In this document: positions 54,022-63,873 of the stretch, piece by piece
Numbering within the stretch: position 1 is the stretch's first letter
How the letters are laid out: each line of letters opens with the position of its first letter
From: Hydrogenobacter thermophilus TK-6
GTDB taxonomy: Bacteria > Aquificota > Aquificia > Aquificales > Aquificaceae
Assembly: GCF_000010785.1 (NCBI RefSeq)
Contig: NC_013799.1
Span: 930,001 to 994,000, forward strand
Reading direction: 5' to 3'
Length of the DNA stretch: 64,000 nt
Program-made: the position numbers and the translations under genes
The notes under the pieces: model-generated
Databases searched by the model: none
The model's input: only the letters and a program-made list of their open reading frames with translations
Told to the model about the DNA's origin: nothing

Positions 54022-54561
54022 ACCTCTCCTCTTTAGAGCATCCTCGTAAATCCTTCTATAAAGATGATTCCACTCGGGGGTCCCTTCCACTATCCTTCTG
54101 GAGTAAGACTTTATCCTCTCTCTAACCTCTCTATCTATCTCCTCCTCCTCCTTTACAGCGTCCATGAGTATCTGCCTTATCCTGTTTCTTATGTGATGAG
54201 GCTCTTCATATATCTCTACGCTTTCATCCTTCATTATAAGGTCCTTTATCATGTTAGCTATCTGGTTCATCCTCTCCCTTCTGCTGGTGTGTATGTTCAT
54301 CTCTTCAGCCAGTTTTGCCCTCACAGCTCTGTAGGCCGTCCTGTAGTCAAGACTTGATTCTTCAAGCAGGTCAAGCTTCTCTTTTAACATCTCTTTAGTT
54401 TTTTCGTCAAGCATCCTCTCTTCTTCCTCAGCTTCTTTAAAAACTGCCAGTATCTTCTTCTTAAAAGTGTAAGGGTCCTCCACCTCTATAATTTTTTCCT
54501 CTCCCAACTCCTTTATAATTCTATCTGCTATCCTCTCCATAAGTTTTTCCGGCAACCTCAT
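54013..54561 (-). CDS. Duplicated DUF507 protein
   Basis: 182 residues, highly charged and helical. The two halves are related: 'MERIADRIIKELGEEKIIEVEDPYTFKKKILAVFKEAEEEE' against 'MNQIANMIKDLIMKDESVEIYEEPHHIRNRIRQILMDAVKEEEE', each followed by a helical segment, so it is a tandem DUF507. Function is unknown; the family is found mainly in Aquificales and other deep-branching bacteria. It is 26 bases downstream of the methyltransferase gene. Confidence 0.82.
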   Translation of the reverse strand: MRLPEKLMERIADRIIKELGEEKIIEVEDPYTFKKKILAVFKEAEEEERMLDEKTKEMLKEKLDLLEESSLDYRTAYRAVRAKLAEEMNIHTSRRERMNQIANMIKDLIMKDESVEIYEEPHHIRNRIRQILMDAVKEEEEIDREVRERIKSYSRRIVEGTPEWNHLYRRIYEDALKRRGLL

Positions 54562-54587
54562 AAAAGCCTCCTGAAGTGTTTATTATA

Positions 54588-55304
54588 TCATAGAAATCCA
54601 TAAAGTACGCTCTTTACTTCGTCAGTATATTCTCCATCATTCCTGTTTATTATGAGAGGTTTTTCAATTGTCATATATCCTTTACCATTCTTTATGCCGT
54701 ATATATGTATAAATTTGCCGTTTTTCTCTGCTTTAGGATAAAAAATACGCACAGCATAAGGGTTTATATTGTTATTTTTTAAGATTAAAAAAGCCTCCAT
54801 GCACCTAAAAGCTGTGTAAAGTAAGTTTACTCTTCCTCCATCTTTTAACACATACTTTGTGGCTTTAATAAAGTCTGCCAGATCCGTATCCGTCTCAAAG
54901 TGAAAGTAGTTGTTTTTATTTCTGTAAGTTCTTGGATAAAAAGGGGGATTCAAAAGGACATTATCAAAAAAATCTCTTTTCATAAACCTTTCTATAAAGC
55001 GTATGTCTCCTTCAATCACATGCACCTTACCATCAAGCTGGTTTATACGTACATTGTAGTTTAGGAGTTCCAGCATGGTCTCATCCCTTTCAACTGCCCA
55101 CACTTCACAACCGTACTTTAAGGAGGTTAGGATGGATAGCGTTCCAAATCCCGCTCCCAAATCAACTACTTTACTGTTTTTTTTAACTCCTTTAAGATTA
55201 GAAAGAAAGAGCAGTTCTACTACCGAAAGTCTGTGCTTTTTTGGCTGTTTGAATCTTACCTTGCCTCCAAAGAAGACAAATTCTTCAGCTTCCAAACCTT
55301 TCAA
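54588..55304 (-). CDS. TrmN6-like adenine-N6 methyltransferase
   Basis: 238 residues. SAM-binding motif I 'KVVDLGAGFGTLSI', motif II 'VWAVERDETML', 'VIEGDIRF' and catalytic NPPF (LNPPFYPRTYRNKNN). This is the family that includes tRNA(Val) m6A37 methylase. Target inferred, not shown. It overlaps atpC by 20 bases. Confidence 0.88.
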   Translation of the reverse strand: MKGLEAEEFVFFGGKVRFKQPKKHRLSVVELLFLSNLKGVKKNSKVVDLGAGFGTLSILTSLKYGCEVWAVERDETMLELLNYNVRINQLDGKVHVIEGDIRFIERFMKRDFFDNVLLNPPFYPRTYRNKNNYFHFETDTDLADFIKATKYVLKDGGRVNLLYTAFRCMEAFLILKNNNINPYAVRIFYPKAEKNGKFIHIYGIKNGKGYMTIEKPLIINRNDGEYTDEVKSVLYGFL

Positions 55305-55683
55305 GTATCTCCAGAAGCGTCCTCGCTCTATCCCTTACCCTTTCCCACTCTTGCATCTCTTCCATAGTCTGTGCGGTAGCCAGTTTCTTGACCGCTTGGT
55401 CAAAAAGTTCCTTTTCTTTACCCGCATCAATCTCACCAACTGTGTAGGCTTCTTCTGCAAGGATTATCACCCTTTCTGGTGTTATGTCAACAAACCCGTA
55501 TGTGACAGCTATTCCATCCTTCTGATTTCCGTCAAAATAGATAAGCCCGGGCTTTAAAAGCGTCATAAGGTACATGTGCCTTTCCAAAACTCCTATCTCT
55601 CCCTCTTGAGTGGGGATGTTGACCGAATTGACCTGTCGTGAAAACACAACACCCTGAGGCGTAACTATCTCCACACTTACCAT
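55285..55683 (-). CDS. atpC: ATP synthase F1 epsilon subunit
   Basis: 132 residues: beta-sandwich start 'MVSVEIVTPQGVVFSRQVNSVNIPTQEGEIGVLERHM', 'VTYGFVDITPERVIILAEEA' and the C-terminal two-helix arm. It links the rotor to the stalk and can inhibit hydrolysis. Other atp genes are absent; atpC sits alone with an unrelated methyltransferase, as is common in Aquificales with dispersed operons. Confidence 0.95.
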   Translation of the reverse strand: MVSVEIVTPQGVVFSRQVNSVNIPTQEGEIGVLERHMYLMTLLKPGLIYFDGNQKDGIAVTYGFVDITPERVIILAEEAYTVGEIDAGKEKELFDQAVKKLATAQTMEEMQEWERVRDRARTLLEILERFGS

Positions 55684-55707
55684 GGATTACTATTATAACC
55701 CGAGTTA

Positions 55708-56079
55708 TACGCCTGCTGAGAAATTAAGCATGATAGAGCGCCTCACCAAGAGAAGATGGCTGGGGAAACTTCCTTAACATAATCATCAAGAAGTCTCCAT
55801 CTTCTTCAAGGTGGATAGGGATGTAACAGCCCGAATTCACATGTGTGGACTGTGCTCTGACGGCGGAATGCAAGGAAATCTTGCAGTTTACGAGTCATCA
55901 CAGGATTAAGCAGGAAGCCACCACTTCTATAAGTGGTTGGTAGTTCACGTATATACTTGTCACTCCAGATAGTGATTTTGAACTCTACAATCCAGTTTTT
56001 ATGTGGGGAATGAGCACCTGAAGAACTACATAAGGGGGCTGTTATTATCACAGACTTTCTGAATTTCTCACTCGGCGTA
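55708..56079. mobile_element. Decayed insertion element, copy C (about 0.37 kb)
   Basis: The left end TACGCCTGCTGAGAAATTAA (55708) and right end TTTCTGAATTTCTCACTCGG ending GCGTA at 56079 match the ends of copies A and B. An 81-codon minus-strand frame (55806-56051) is inside but has no recognisable catalytic residues. It fills the atpC-mtnB gap and its right end immediately precedes the mtnB -10 box. Confidence 0.6.
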
Positions 56080-56085
56080 TATAAT
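56080..56085 (+). promoter_or_regulatory. -10 box of mtnB at the edge of the insertion element
   Basis: TATAAT overlaps the last base of the element's right end region and lies six to eleven bases before the ATG at 56091, predicting a leaderless mRNA. The -35 would lie inside the element (TTCTGA), which suggests a promoter created by insertion. Confidence 0.5.
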
Positions 56086-56090
56086 ATATT

Positions 56091-56690
56091 ATGGAAGCTT
56101 TAAGGGAGCTTGTAGAAGTCATAAGGGATCTTTACTTAAGGGGTTGGCTTCCTGCCACCAGTGGAAACTTCTCCCTGCGGATGGATGAGGATAGCGTCTT
56201 TATAACACCATCTGGTAAGCACAAAGGGAAGCTGACTGAAAGAGACTTCGCTCTTGTTGACTTGGAAGGAAATCTGAAAGATGGACAAAAAAAGCCTTCT
56301 GCTGAAACCCTCTTACATCTTACCATTTACAGCATGGTGCCTTCTGCCAAGTGTGTTATGCACGTTCACTCTCCCAACGCAACGGTTATATCAAGGCTTG
56401 TAAATGACAAGATTCCTTTAAAGGGCTACGAGCTTTTAAAAGCTTTTGGCTTAGATACTCACGAAGGTGAGGTGGTTATTCCCATCTTTGAAAACTCTCA
56501 GGACATGCCTTTTCTTGCCAGAAAGCTCAAAGATTACCTGTTTGAGCATCCTGATACTGTGGGATTTTTGCTTAAATCTCACGGTGTTTATATTTGGGGT
56601 GAGCAGGTAAGTCAAGCTCTTATGAGGCTTGAGGCTTTGGAGTTTCTCTTTGAGTGTGAGCTAAAACTTGCTATAATTTCAGGAAAGTAA
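56091..56690 (+). CDS. mtnB: Methylthioribulose-1-phosphate dehydratase / class II aldolase
   Basis: 199 residues: '[38 protein letters not shown]', zinc ligands in '[12 protein letters not shown]' and '[11 protein letters not shown]'. MtnB dehydrates methylthioribulose-1-phosphate in methionine salvage. The general class II aldolase family is the fallback. metE follows after 11 bases with an AGGAGG site, tying the operon to methionine. Confidence 0.88.
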   Translation: MEALRELVEVIRDLYLRGWLPATSGNFSLRMDEDSVFITPSGKHKGKLTERDFALVDLEGNLKDGQKKPSAETLLHLTIYSMVPSAKCVMHVHSPNATVISRLVNDKIPLKGYELLKAFGLDTHEGEVVIPIFENSQDMPFLARKLKDYLFEHPDTVGFLLKSHGVYIWGEQVSQALMRLEALEFLFECELKLAIISGK

Positions 56691-56701
56691 AGGAGGAAGT
56701 C

Positions 56702-59011
56702 ATGCAGACTTTGGCTTATGGGTTTCCCAAACTTGGAGAGAAGAGAGAGTTTAAGAGCCTTTTAGAAAGCTTCTGGAAGGGGAAAGTTTCGGAAGCTGAG
56801 TTTCTGACAGGTATGAACGCCCTCAGAGATTGGATGGCAGACACATACAGCTCAAGCGTGGATATCTTTCCTTCCAACGAAATCTCTTACTACGACTTTA
56901 TCTTGGATACTGCCCTGATGGTAGGAGCAGTGCCATCAAGGTTTGGAGAGTACAAAGGTATTGAGACTTACTTTGAGATGGCACGCGGAAGACAGGCTAT
57001 GGAGATGAGCAAATACTTTAACACCAATTACCACTACATAGTGCCCGAACTGGAAAGCAAAAACTTTTATCTTCTCAAAAACTATCCCCTTGAGGAGTAT
57101 CTTTACTTTAAAAGCAAAGGCATAGATACATTACCTAAGCTCATCTCTCCTTACACTTTCCTGAAGCTCTCAAAAGCCCTCGTAAAGTCTGAAGGCTCTT
57201 CTTTACCCTTTTATCACCTTTCCAAGATAGAGAAGATACAAGACATGGAAAATTACCTTAATGCCATCCTTCCAGTGTACGAGGAGGTCCTAAAACAGCT
57301 AAAGCAAGAAGGTGCTCGGGAAGTTCTCATAGAAGACCCTGCCCTGTGCTACGATATGGACTCCCAAGAGTGGGACCTCGTTTATGAAATGTACAACTGT
57401 CTTAGCAAGTATGTCCATGTTTATGTCATCACTTACTACGACAGTGTGTCTGACTACGAGAGGTTTGTGAGGCTTCCTGTCAAAGCCTTAGGCTTTGACC
57501 TTGTATCCAGCACAGAAAATCTGGAAAACATAAGAAAGTATGGTTTTCCATCGGATAAAAAGCTCATAGCCGGCATAATAAACGGCAGGCAAGTTTGGAG
57601 GGCAAACCTCGTAGAAAAGATAAGGCTTGTGGAGGAGCTTCTTAAGATCACTCCTCATCTTTTAATATCCAACTCTTGTCCTCTCTTTCATCTCCCCATT
57701 AGTGTGGAGCCAGAGGAGGAGCTACCTGTTCATAGCGTCCAAATAGAGGGTTTGCCTACTCTCAGCTTAAAAGAGAGGCTCGCCTTTGCCAAAGAGAAAC
57801 TCAAAGAGCTGAAACTAATAAAGGAGGCTATAGAAGGCCATCAGCAAGCCCGTATGGAGGTGGAAAGGATACAGCATCTGGTCAGCGTCCCATTTGGTGT
57901 GAGAGAGGAAGTGAGAGAAAAAATTGCCAACCTAAAAGAAGAGGACTTTGAAAGAAAAGTTCCCTACAGAGAGAGGAGCAAGCTTCAGCAGGGGGTGCTG
58001 CAGCTTCCGGCATTTCCTACCACTACCATAGGGTCCTTCCCCCAAACGGAGGAAGTAAGAAAAATGAGGTCTTCCTATGTGGCAGGCAAGATATCTGAGA
58101 GTGAGTATAAAGAATTCATAAAAAAACAGATACAGCAGGCTATAAAAATTCAGGAGGACATAGGGCTTGATGTTTTGGTTCACGGGGAGTTTGAAAGGAC
58201 GGATATGGTGGAGTTCTTTGCTCAAAAATTGGAAGGTGTTGCAACTACTAAGCACGGATGGGTTCTGTCTTATGGCTCAAGAGTTTATAGGCCACCCATT
58301 ATATACGGAGATGTTTACAGGCCGGCGCCCATGACAGTAGAAGAGATAAGCTACGCCCAATCTCTTACAGAAAAACCCGTCAAAGGTATGCTAACAGGTC
58401 CTGTCACCATCCTTAACTGGAGCTACTACAGGGAAGACATACCCAAAAGGGAAATAGCTTATCAGATAGCCTTAGCACTTTTGGAGGAGGTAAAGGACCT
58501 TGAGGCTGCTGGAATAAAGATCATACAGATAGACGAGCCGGCCTTTAGAGAAGGTGTGCCATTAAAGAGGAAGGATTGGAAGGAATACTTTGACTGGGCT
58601 ATAAAGGCTTTTAGACTCTGCTCAAGAGCAGAACCTCATGTGCAGATACACACCCATATGTGCTACAGTGAGTTTAACGACATTATAGAGTACATATACC
58701 AGATGGACTTTGATGTAATATCCATAGAAGCTTCAAGGAGTAAAGGCGAGATAATAGAGGCTTTTGAGAGATTCAAAGACTGGGATAGACAGATAGGCAT
58801 AGGTGTTTATGATATTCACTCTCCGGCAGTACCTACCAAAGAGAGCATAGCATCCGTATTAGAGAGGTCTATGAAGGTTTTACCCAAGGAGCTTTTGTGG
58901 GTAAATCCTGACTGCGGACTCAAAACCCGAAGATGGGAGGAGGTCATACCAGCCCTCAAAAACATGGTGGAAGTAGCAAAGGAGTTTAGAGAGAGGTATG
59001 CGGTTGTTTAA
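56702..59011 (+). CDS. metE: Cobalamin-independent methionine synthase
   Basis: 769 residues in two related barrels. The catalytic barrel has '[17 protein letters not shown]', '[17 protein letters not shown]', '[14 protein letters not shown]', '[11 protein letters not shown]', zinc ligands His and Cys in '[10 protein letters not shown]' and '[11 protein letters not shown]'. It transfers a methyl group from methyl-tetrahydropteroyl-glutamate to homocysteine. It sits between mtnB and a histidine kinase gene. Confidence 0.97.
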   Translation: MQTLAYGFPKLGEKREFKSLLESFWKGKVSEAEFLTGMNALRDWMADTYSSSVDIFPSNEISYYDFILDTALMVGAVPSRFGEYKGIETYFEMARGRQAMEMSKYFNTNYHYIVPELESKNFYLLKNYPLEEYLYFKSKGIDTLPKLISPYTFLKLSKALVKSEGSSLPFYHLSKIEKIQDMENYLNAILPVYEEVLKQLKQEGAREVLIEDPALCYDMDSQEWDLVYEMYNCLSKYVHVYVITYYDSVSDYERFVRLPVKALGFDLVSSTENLENIRKYGFPSDKKLIAGIINGRQVWRANLVEKIRLVEELLKITPHLLISNSCPLFHLPISVEPEEELPVHSVQIEGLPTLSLKERLAFAKEKLKELKLIKEAIEGHQQARMEVERIQHLVSVPFGVREEVREKIANLKEEDFERKVPYRERSKLQQGVLQLPAFPTTTIGSFPQTEEVRKMRSSYVAGKISESEYKEFIKKQIQQAIKIQEDIGLDVLVHGEFERTDMVEFFAQKLEGVATTKHGWVLSYGSRVYRPPIIYGDVYRPAPMTVEEISYAQSLTEKPVKGMLTGPVTILNWSYYREDIPKREIAYQIALALLEEVKDLEAAGIKIIQIDEPAFREGVPLKRKDWKEYFDWAIKAFRLCSRAEPHVQIHTHMCYSEFNDIIEYIYQMDFDVISIEASRSKGEIIEAFERFKDWDRQIGIGVYDIHSPAVPTKESIASVLERSMKVLPKELLWVNPDCGLKTRRWEEVIPALKNMVEVAKEFRERYAVV

Positions 59012-60001
59012 ATGAGCATACTTAGCGATTTTTTGAAAGAGGTTGACGAAGGCTACACTGTTATAGCCACCTCTGGAAGAGTTGTATATGCTAATGAGTT
59101 TATGGTCAGAAGGGGCATAATAAAGGAGGAGTATGAGGGAAAGCCCTATTACGAATGCTTTAGGGTATTAACCCTCATATCCGCTGTGGCTGAGGGACTA
59201 AGTGAGAAAAGGAGAATAGCCACTTCCTTTGAACACGAGGAAGTTGAATATCAAGCGGATGTATTCCCTGCAGGTGACGGAACGCTTCTGAGACTTACAG
59301 ATATAACTAAGTTTAAAAGGTACGAGAGGTCTAAAAAGGAGTTTGTTGCTAATGTCTCCCACGAGCTCAAAACCCCCATTGCCATAATAAAGAGCATACT
59401 TGAAACCATCATTGAGGAAGAGAAGGACGAAGGTAAAAGAAGGCTTTTAGAAAGAGCTTTAAAAAGGACAGAGGATCTGAGAAACATAGTAGAAGACCTT
59501 CTTATCATCACCAAATTAGAATCAGGAGAAGAGAAACTCCACAAGAAGATGTTAAACGCTAAGGAGCTGGTAAGTGTTGTTTTTGACATGCTAAGAGAGA
59601 TAGCGCAGAACATAAACGTGGAGCTTATAAATGAGGTTGATGAAAACACAAAAGTGTATGCCGATGAAGACAAGCTAAACCTGCTGCTTTTGAACCTTGT
59701 AGACAACGCCATAAAGTATAACAAAGAGGGTGGGAAGGTGGTGGTAAAAGCTCGCACAGAAAAAGGCTATGTTATCTTAGAGGTTTCTGATACAGGCATA
59801 GGTATTCCCAAGGAGCACATCCCCTTCATCTTTGAGAGGTTTTACAGGGTTGACAGATCAAGGTCAAGGGAGTTGGGAGGCACTGGACTTGGTCTTTCTA
59901 TAGTCAAACACATAGCCCTCTCCCATGGCGGAAAGGTGGAGGTGGAGAGCAAGGAGGGAGAGGGTAGCACTTTCAGAGTTTACCTTCCTCAGAGCATATG
60001 A
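59012..60001 (+). CDS. Soluble PhoR-like histidine kinase with PAS domain
   Basis: 329 residues with no membrane helix. A degenerate PAS-like domain (about 1-105) is followed by HisKA '[21 protein letters not shown]', N-box '[14 protein letters not shown]', G1 'VSDTGIGIP', F-box '[14 protein letters not shown]' and G2 '[13 protein letters not shown]'. It begins directly after the metE stop. No response regulator is adjacent. The end converges with ribBA (13-base overlap). Confidence 0.95.
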   Translation: MSILSDFLKEVDEGYTVIATSGRVVYANEFMVRRGIIKEEYEGKPYYECFRVLTLISAVAEGLSEKRRIATSFEHEEVEYQADVFPAGDGTLLRLTDITKFKRYERSKKEFVANVSHELKTPIAIIKSILETIIEEEKDEGKRRLLERALKRTEDLRNIVEDLLIITKLESGEEKLHKKMLNAKELVSVVFDMLREIAQNINVELINEVDENTKVYADEDKLNLLLLNLVDNAIKYNKEGGKVVVKARTEKGYVILEVSDTGIGIPKEHIPFIFERFYRVDRSRSRELGGTGLGLSIVKHIALSHGGKVEVESKEGEGSTFRVYLPQSI

Positions 60002-61200
60002 CCTAACTTTTTCTTCTTGGTTTCAAGGTAGAGCTTATTGTGAGGATTTGGGTCTATTCTGAGAGGGACTACCTCCGCCACTTCCAGCCCGTAGCCTTCT
60101 AAGGCTACTATTTTTCTTGGATTGTTGGTGAGTAGCCTCATCTTCCTTACACCCAGGTCAAGCAGTATCTGCACTCCTATACCATAATCTCTAAGGTCCG
60201 CAGGATAGCCTATCTTCTCGTTGGCTTCTACAGTATCGTAACCCATGTCCTGAAGGTGATATGCCTTTATTTTGTTGACTATGCCTATGCCCCTTCCTTC
60301 ATGCCCCATTATGTATACCAAAACACCTTTACCCTCTCTGGCTATGATCTCCATAGCGGTTTCCAGCTGAGACCTGCAGTCGCACCTTAAAGACCTAAAA
60401 ACATCACCCGTGAGGCATTCTGAGTGAACCCTTACCAGTACAGGCTCGTCCTCCTTCCACTCTCCTATGGTAAGAGCTACCTGTTCCTCACCTGTAAGCG
60501 CATGTCTATAAGCGTGTATCTTAAAAAAGCCGTATCTGGTGGGAAGGTTTGCAGTAGCTTCTCTGATAACCAGCCTTTCCCTCTTCAATCTGTATCTTAT
60601 TAAATCCGCTATAGTCACTATCTTAAGGTTAAACCTTTTGGCAAACTCTATAAGGTCAGGAAGTCTTGCCATTGTTCCATCTTCGTTCATGATTTCACAT
60701 ATAACACCCGCAGGATAAAGACCAGCAAGCCTTGCAAGGTCTACAGAAGCTTCTGTGTGTCCAGCTCTTTCTAATACTCCACCCGGCTTTGCTTTAAGTG
60801 GAAATACATGTCCAGGTCTTATAAAGTCCGATGGTTTCGCTCCGTGGCTTATAGCTAACTTTATGGTGATGGCTCTATCGTATGCAGATATGCCTGTAGT
60901 GGTACCAAACTTAGGATGAGCATCTATGGATACGCAAAAGTAAGTCCCCTTAGGGTCTGTATTTCTGGTAGCCATTGGGTAAAGGTCCAGCTCCTCGCAC
61001 CTTTCGGGCGTAAGGGTAAGACATACGAGCCCACGTCCATACTTGGTCATAAAGTTTATGGCTTCTGGGGTCACCTTCTCCGCCGCCATAACAAGGTCTC
61101 CCTCGTTCTCTCTGCTTGGGTCATCCACCACTATCACCATCTTGCCTTCTCTTATATCTTCTATAGCCTCTTCAATGGTGCTTAGTTTAAAGTCTTCCAT
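59989..61200 (-). CDS. ribBA: Bifunctional RibBA (DHBP synthase / GTP cyclohydrolase II)
   Basis: 403 residues. RibB domain (1 to about 205): '[18 protein letters not shown]', 'GRGLVCLTL', '[16 protein letters not shown]'. RibA domain (about 206-403): zinc site '[19 protein letters not shown]', '[15 protein letters not shown]'. Both arms of riboflavin synthesis start here. AGGAGGTGAG precedes the ATG. No FMN riboswitch is visible. Confidence 0.97.
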   Translation of the reverse strand: MEDFKLSTIEEAIEDIREGKMVIVVDDPSRENEGDLVMAAEKVTPEAINFMTKYGRGLVCLTLTPERCEELDLYPMATRNTDPKGTYFCVSIDAHPKFGTTTGISAYDRAITIKLAISHGAKPSDFIRPGHVFPLKAKPGGVLERAGHTEASVDLARLAGLYPAGVICEIMNEDGTMARLPDLIEFAKRFNLKIVTIADLIRYRLKRERLVIREATANLPTRYGFFKIHAYRHALTGEEQVALTIGEWKEDEPVLVRVHSECLTGDVFRSLRCDCRSQLETAMEIIAREGKGVLVYIMGHEGRGIGIVNKIKAYHLQDMGYDTVEANEKIGYPADLRDYGIGVQILLDLGVRKMRLLTNNPRKIVALEGYGLEVAEVVPLRIDPNPHNKLYLETKKKKLGHML

Positions 61201-61204
61201 GCTC

Positions 61205-61414
61205 TCACCTCCTTATGAATTTTTCCTTAAGATGGTTAAGCCTTTCTATACCATTGTCCAACACACTTTTCCTTTCGCTATCTTCTTCCACCACTTTTGT
61301 CTCCTTCCCCATAAGGTCTGAAGCTATCGCGTTTATAATCTTGGGACCGTAGTGAGTCCATACATGGTCTATGATCAAAAAGGCTACAAGCATGTATATT
61401 ATGTACTTCACCAT
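61205..61414 (-). CDS. Small single-helix membrane protein of unknown function
   Basis: 69 residues: an N-terminal hydrophobic helix (about 3-17) followed by a charged helical tail ([15 protein letters not shown]...). It ends four bases before ribBA, so the two are probably co-transcribed. It is divergent from the exporter gene, starts 24 bases apart. Family not recognised. Confidence 0.6.
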   Translation of the reverse strand: MVKYIIYMLVAFLIIDHVWTHYGPKIINAIASDLMGKETKVVEEDSERKSVLDNGIERLNHLKEKFIRR

Positions 61415-61438
61415 TTGTATTTTAAAATATTTCCACGC

Positions 61439-63103
61439 ATGGAAAGTGTAAAGTGGCTTTTTCTTAGGATAAAATCTTATATACCTTTTATCCTCTTAGC
61501 CTTGATTGGCTCTGCTTTTGAGTCTGCAGGAACGGCAGGTATAAGTCTTGTAATAAAAAAACTGGTTGATAATGTGTTTTTGATAAAAAGTTATAGTGAA
61601 CTTTTCCAATCGGTGCTTTTTTTGCTGTCTTTTGCTCTTCTTGGTCAGCTAGGAAACCTCCTTGCCTCCATTTTTATAAATCTTTATTCGGAACTTGAAG
61701 TCAAGAGAACAAGAGAAGAAGTCTTCGGCAGACTGCTGTTGGCACCTTACGGCTTCCTTTTAAGAAGGTCATCGGGAGATGTGATAGCGAGGTTTCTCTC
61801 AGACATGCAGGCCTATAGATCCCTTTTGGGAGATCACATACCAAAGCTTTTCAGAGATCCGCTAACCGTGCTGGCGCTTCTGGGCGTGCTATTTTACAGA
61901 GACTTCATACTTACTCTGCTTTTGGGTGTACTTTTGCCACTTCTCGCTTTTGCTATAAGGTATTTTGGGCGCAAAAAGGGTAAGCATGCCAAGAGGCTTC
62001 AGGAGAATGTAAGCACCATCACGCAAAGCTTGGCACATATCCTGAGAGGATATGAGAACATAAAGATGTTTTCTTCTGAAAGAAAATTCTCCCAGTGGTT
62101 TGATGCTTCTAACGAGAGGGTCTTTAGGGCAAGTATGAAGTCTGTTGTGTACTCCACCGCTAACTCCATCTTCAATTACACCTTTGGATACATAATAGTT
62201 TCTGCCATAATTTTGTACGGAGGCATAAGGGTGGTGCAGGGTGGGCTAACTCCAGGTGATTTTGTCTCTTACCTGACTGCTCTATTTTTACTTCATCAGC
62301 CTTTATCGGAAGTCCAAAAGGGTTTGATGGAAGTAAGAGCCGGCATTCCCATACTGAGTAGGATAAGGGAACTTTTGCACATACCGCAAGAGACATCTGG
62401 AAGCATAACTTTTAGGGGTTTGAAGGAAGGTATCAGTGTAAAGAACCTTAAGGTAAATGTGGAGGACCAGCAGATTATAAAGGGTGTGAGTTTGGAAATA
62501 AAAAATGGTGAGAAGGTGGGCATTATAGGTCATACAGGCTCTGGAAAGACTACATTTTTGAGGGTTCTTGCAGGGCTTTTGCCTTATGAAGGGAGTATAA
62601 GATACGACGGTAAAGAGCTAAAAGACATAGAAAAAGAAAGCTTTAGAAAGATGGTGGGGTTTTTCACACAAGAACCTTTTATTTTTGCCGGCAGTGTAAG
62701 GGAAAACCTGCTTATAGCAAAAGAAAATGCCAGCGACGAGGAGCTTTGGAAAGCTCTTGACCTTGCCCTCTGTGATTTTGTAAAAAGCCTTGACCAAGTT
62801 ATGGAAGAGGGTGGGAGGAACTTATCCGGGGGTGAGATGCAAAGACTCGCCCTCGCAAGACTCTTTTTAAAAAATCCTGATATAGTCTTTCTTGACGAGG
62901 TCACCTCCGCCATGGATGTAAAAACAGAGGAGATGGTTTTAAAAAACATCTTTGAATTTTTTAAGGATAGGACGGTCATATTGGTAGCTCACAGATTTTC
63001 TAATGTGCTTATGTGTGATAGAGTTTTGGCTTTTAAGGAAGGTTATCTGATAGCTCAGGGTGAGCCTGAAGGGGTGATAAGGCTCTTTCTTCAGAGCCCG
63101 TAA
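61439..63103 (+). CDS. MsbA-type ABC exporter
   Basis: 554 residues from the ATG at 61439; upstream ATGs overlap the divergent gene and its promoter. Six transmembrane helices (about 15-300) with the exporter domain, then an ATPase with Walker A GHTGSGKTT, signature LSGGEMQRLALAR, Walker B 'IVFLDEVTSAMD' and 'VAHRFS'. It is likely to flip a lipid such as lipid A core; lpxI, a lipid A gene, lies convergent next to it. The substrate is inferred. Confidence 0.9.
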   Translation: MESVKWLFLRIKSYIPFILLALIGSAFESAGTAGISLVIKKLVDNVFLIKSYSELFQSVLFLLSFALLGQLGNLLASIFINLYSELEVKRTREEVFGRLLLAPYGFLLRRSSGDVIARFLSDMQAYRSLLGDHIPKLFRDPLTVLALLGVLFYRDFILTLLLGVLLPLLAFAIRYFGRKKGKHAKRLQENVSTITQSLAHILRGYENIKMFSSERKFSQWFDASNERVFRASMKSVVYSTANSIFNYTFGYIIVSAIILYGGIRVVQGGLTPGDFVSYLTALFLLHQPLSEVQKGLMEVRAGIPILSRIRELLHIPQETSGSITFRGLKEGISVKNLKVNVEDQQIIKGVSLEIKNGEKVGIIGHTGSGKTTFLRVLAGLLPYEGSIRYDGKELKDIEKESFRKMVGFFTQEPFIFAGSVRENLLIAKENASDEELWKALDLALCDFVKSLDQVMEEGGRNLSGGEMQRLALARLFLKNPDIVFLDEVTSAMDVKTEEMVLKNIFEFFKDRTVILVAHRFSNVLMCDRVLAFKEGYLIAQGEPEGVIRLFLQSP

Positions 63104-63873
63104 AGAGCTATGCCACTCTCTTTTGCAAGACTTATGGTTTTCTCCATATCAAGCATGTATATCTTGCCAGCTTCAAGAAATATGGCATCCCCTTTTATCT
63201 TTTTTACCGCTTGTACCGTTAGGGGTCCTATAGTAGGCACATCTATGCGAAAGTCCTGAGACCTTCTGGCAACCTTTATAACTCTACAGTTCTTTCCGGC
63301 AAGTTTTCCTGCTCTCTCTATAGCCTCCTGCGTTCCCTCCATAGCTTCCACACTCACCACCGATTTGTTCTTCACCACTATAGTTTGGCCTATGTCAAGG
63401 CTGGCTATCTCCTTAGCTATAGAAAAACCCCAAAGGCCATCTTCCATAGCTTCTGGCGAAGGTTCCAAAAAACCTATCTTTCCACTCTTTGCAAGTATGC
63501 TCTCAAGGTAAGGTTTTGGGTCTATAAACTCAAAACCTCTCTTTTCAAGCTCCTGTATGAAGGACGTGATTATTGTCTGCGGTCTTTTGTCTTTTGCCTT
63601 TCTAAGTATGCTAAGGGCAATACTGTCAAAGGTAAAAAAATGCGAAAATATAAGCCTATGTTCAAATTTGCCCAGCATCACTATCTTTTTGATTCCTTCC
63701 CTTTCCAGCAGTTTTATAAGCTTGCCCACATGGCCCAGAGGAAGGTATTCATCAGCAAAAGCGGTAGTTATGCCCTTTACACCTACTGTAAAGACCTCTA
63801 TACCTTTCTTGCTGGCTTCCTTTTGAAAAATTGCAGGAAGCTCACCCCAACCTGCTATTAAACATACCTTCAT
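63091..63873 (-). CDS. lpxI: UDP-2,3-diacylglucosamine pyrophosphatase LpxI
   Basis: 260 residues from the ATG at 63873, which overlaps the folE stop. LpxI replaces LpxH in lipid A synthesis. The opening 'MKVCLIAGWGELPAIFQKEASKKGIEV', 'LPLGHVGKLIKLLEREGIKKIVMLGK' and the C-terminal 'DIGQTIVVKNKSVVSVEAMEGTQEAIERAG' and 'DFRIDVPTIGPLTV' are characteristic. It implies an outer membrane with lipid A. Confidence 0.95.
   Translation of the reverse strand: MKVCLIAGWGELPAIFQKEASKKGIEVFTVGVKGITTAFADEYLPLGHVGKLIKLLEREGIKKIVMLGKFEHRLIFSHFFTFDSIALSILRKAKDKRPQTIITSFIQELEKRGFEFIDPKPYLESILAKSGKIGFLEPSPEAMEDGLWGFSIAKEIASLDIGQTIVVKNKSVVSVEAMEGTQEAIERAGKLAGKNCRVIKVARRSQDFRIDVPTIGPLTVQAVKKIKGDAIFLEAGKIYMLDMEKTISLAKESGIALYGL

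Noticed and set aside
55806-56051. 81-codon minus-strand frame as a gene
   Set aside because: It lies wholly inside a decayed insertion element, lacks a ribosome site and shows no domain.
61201-61204. FMN riboswitch upstream of ribBA
   Set aside because: Only four bases separate ribBA from the preceding small gene, and no RFN-like sequence is visible farther upstream.
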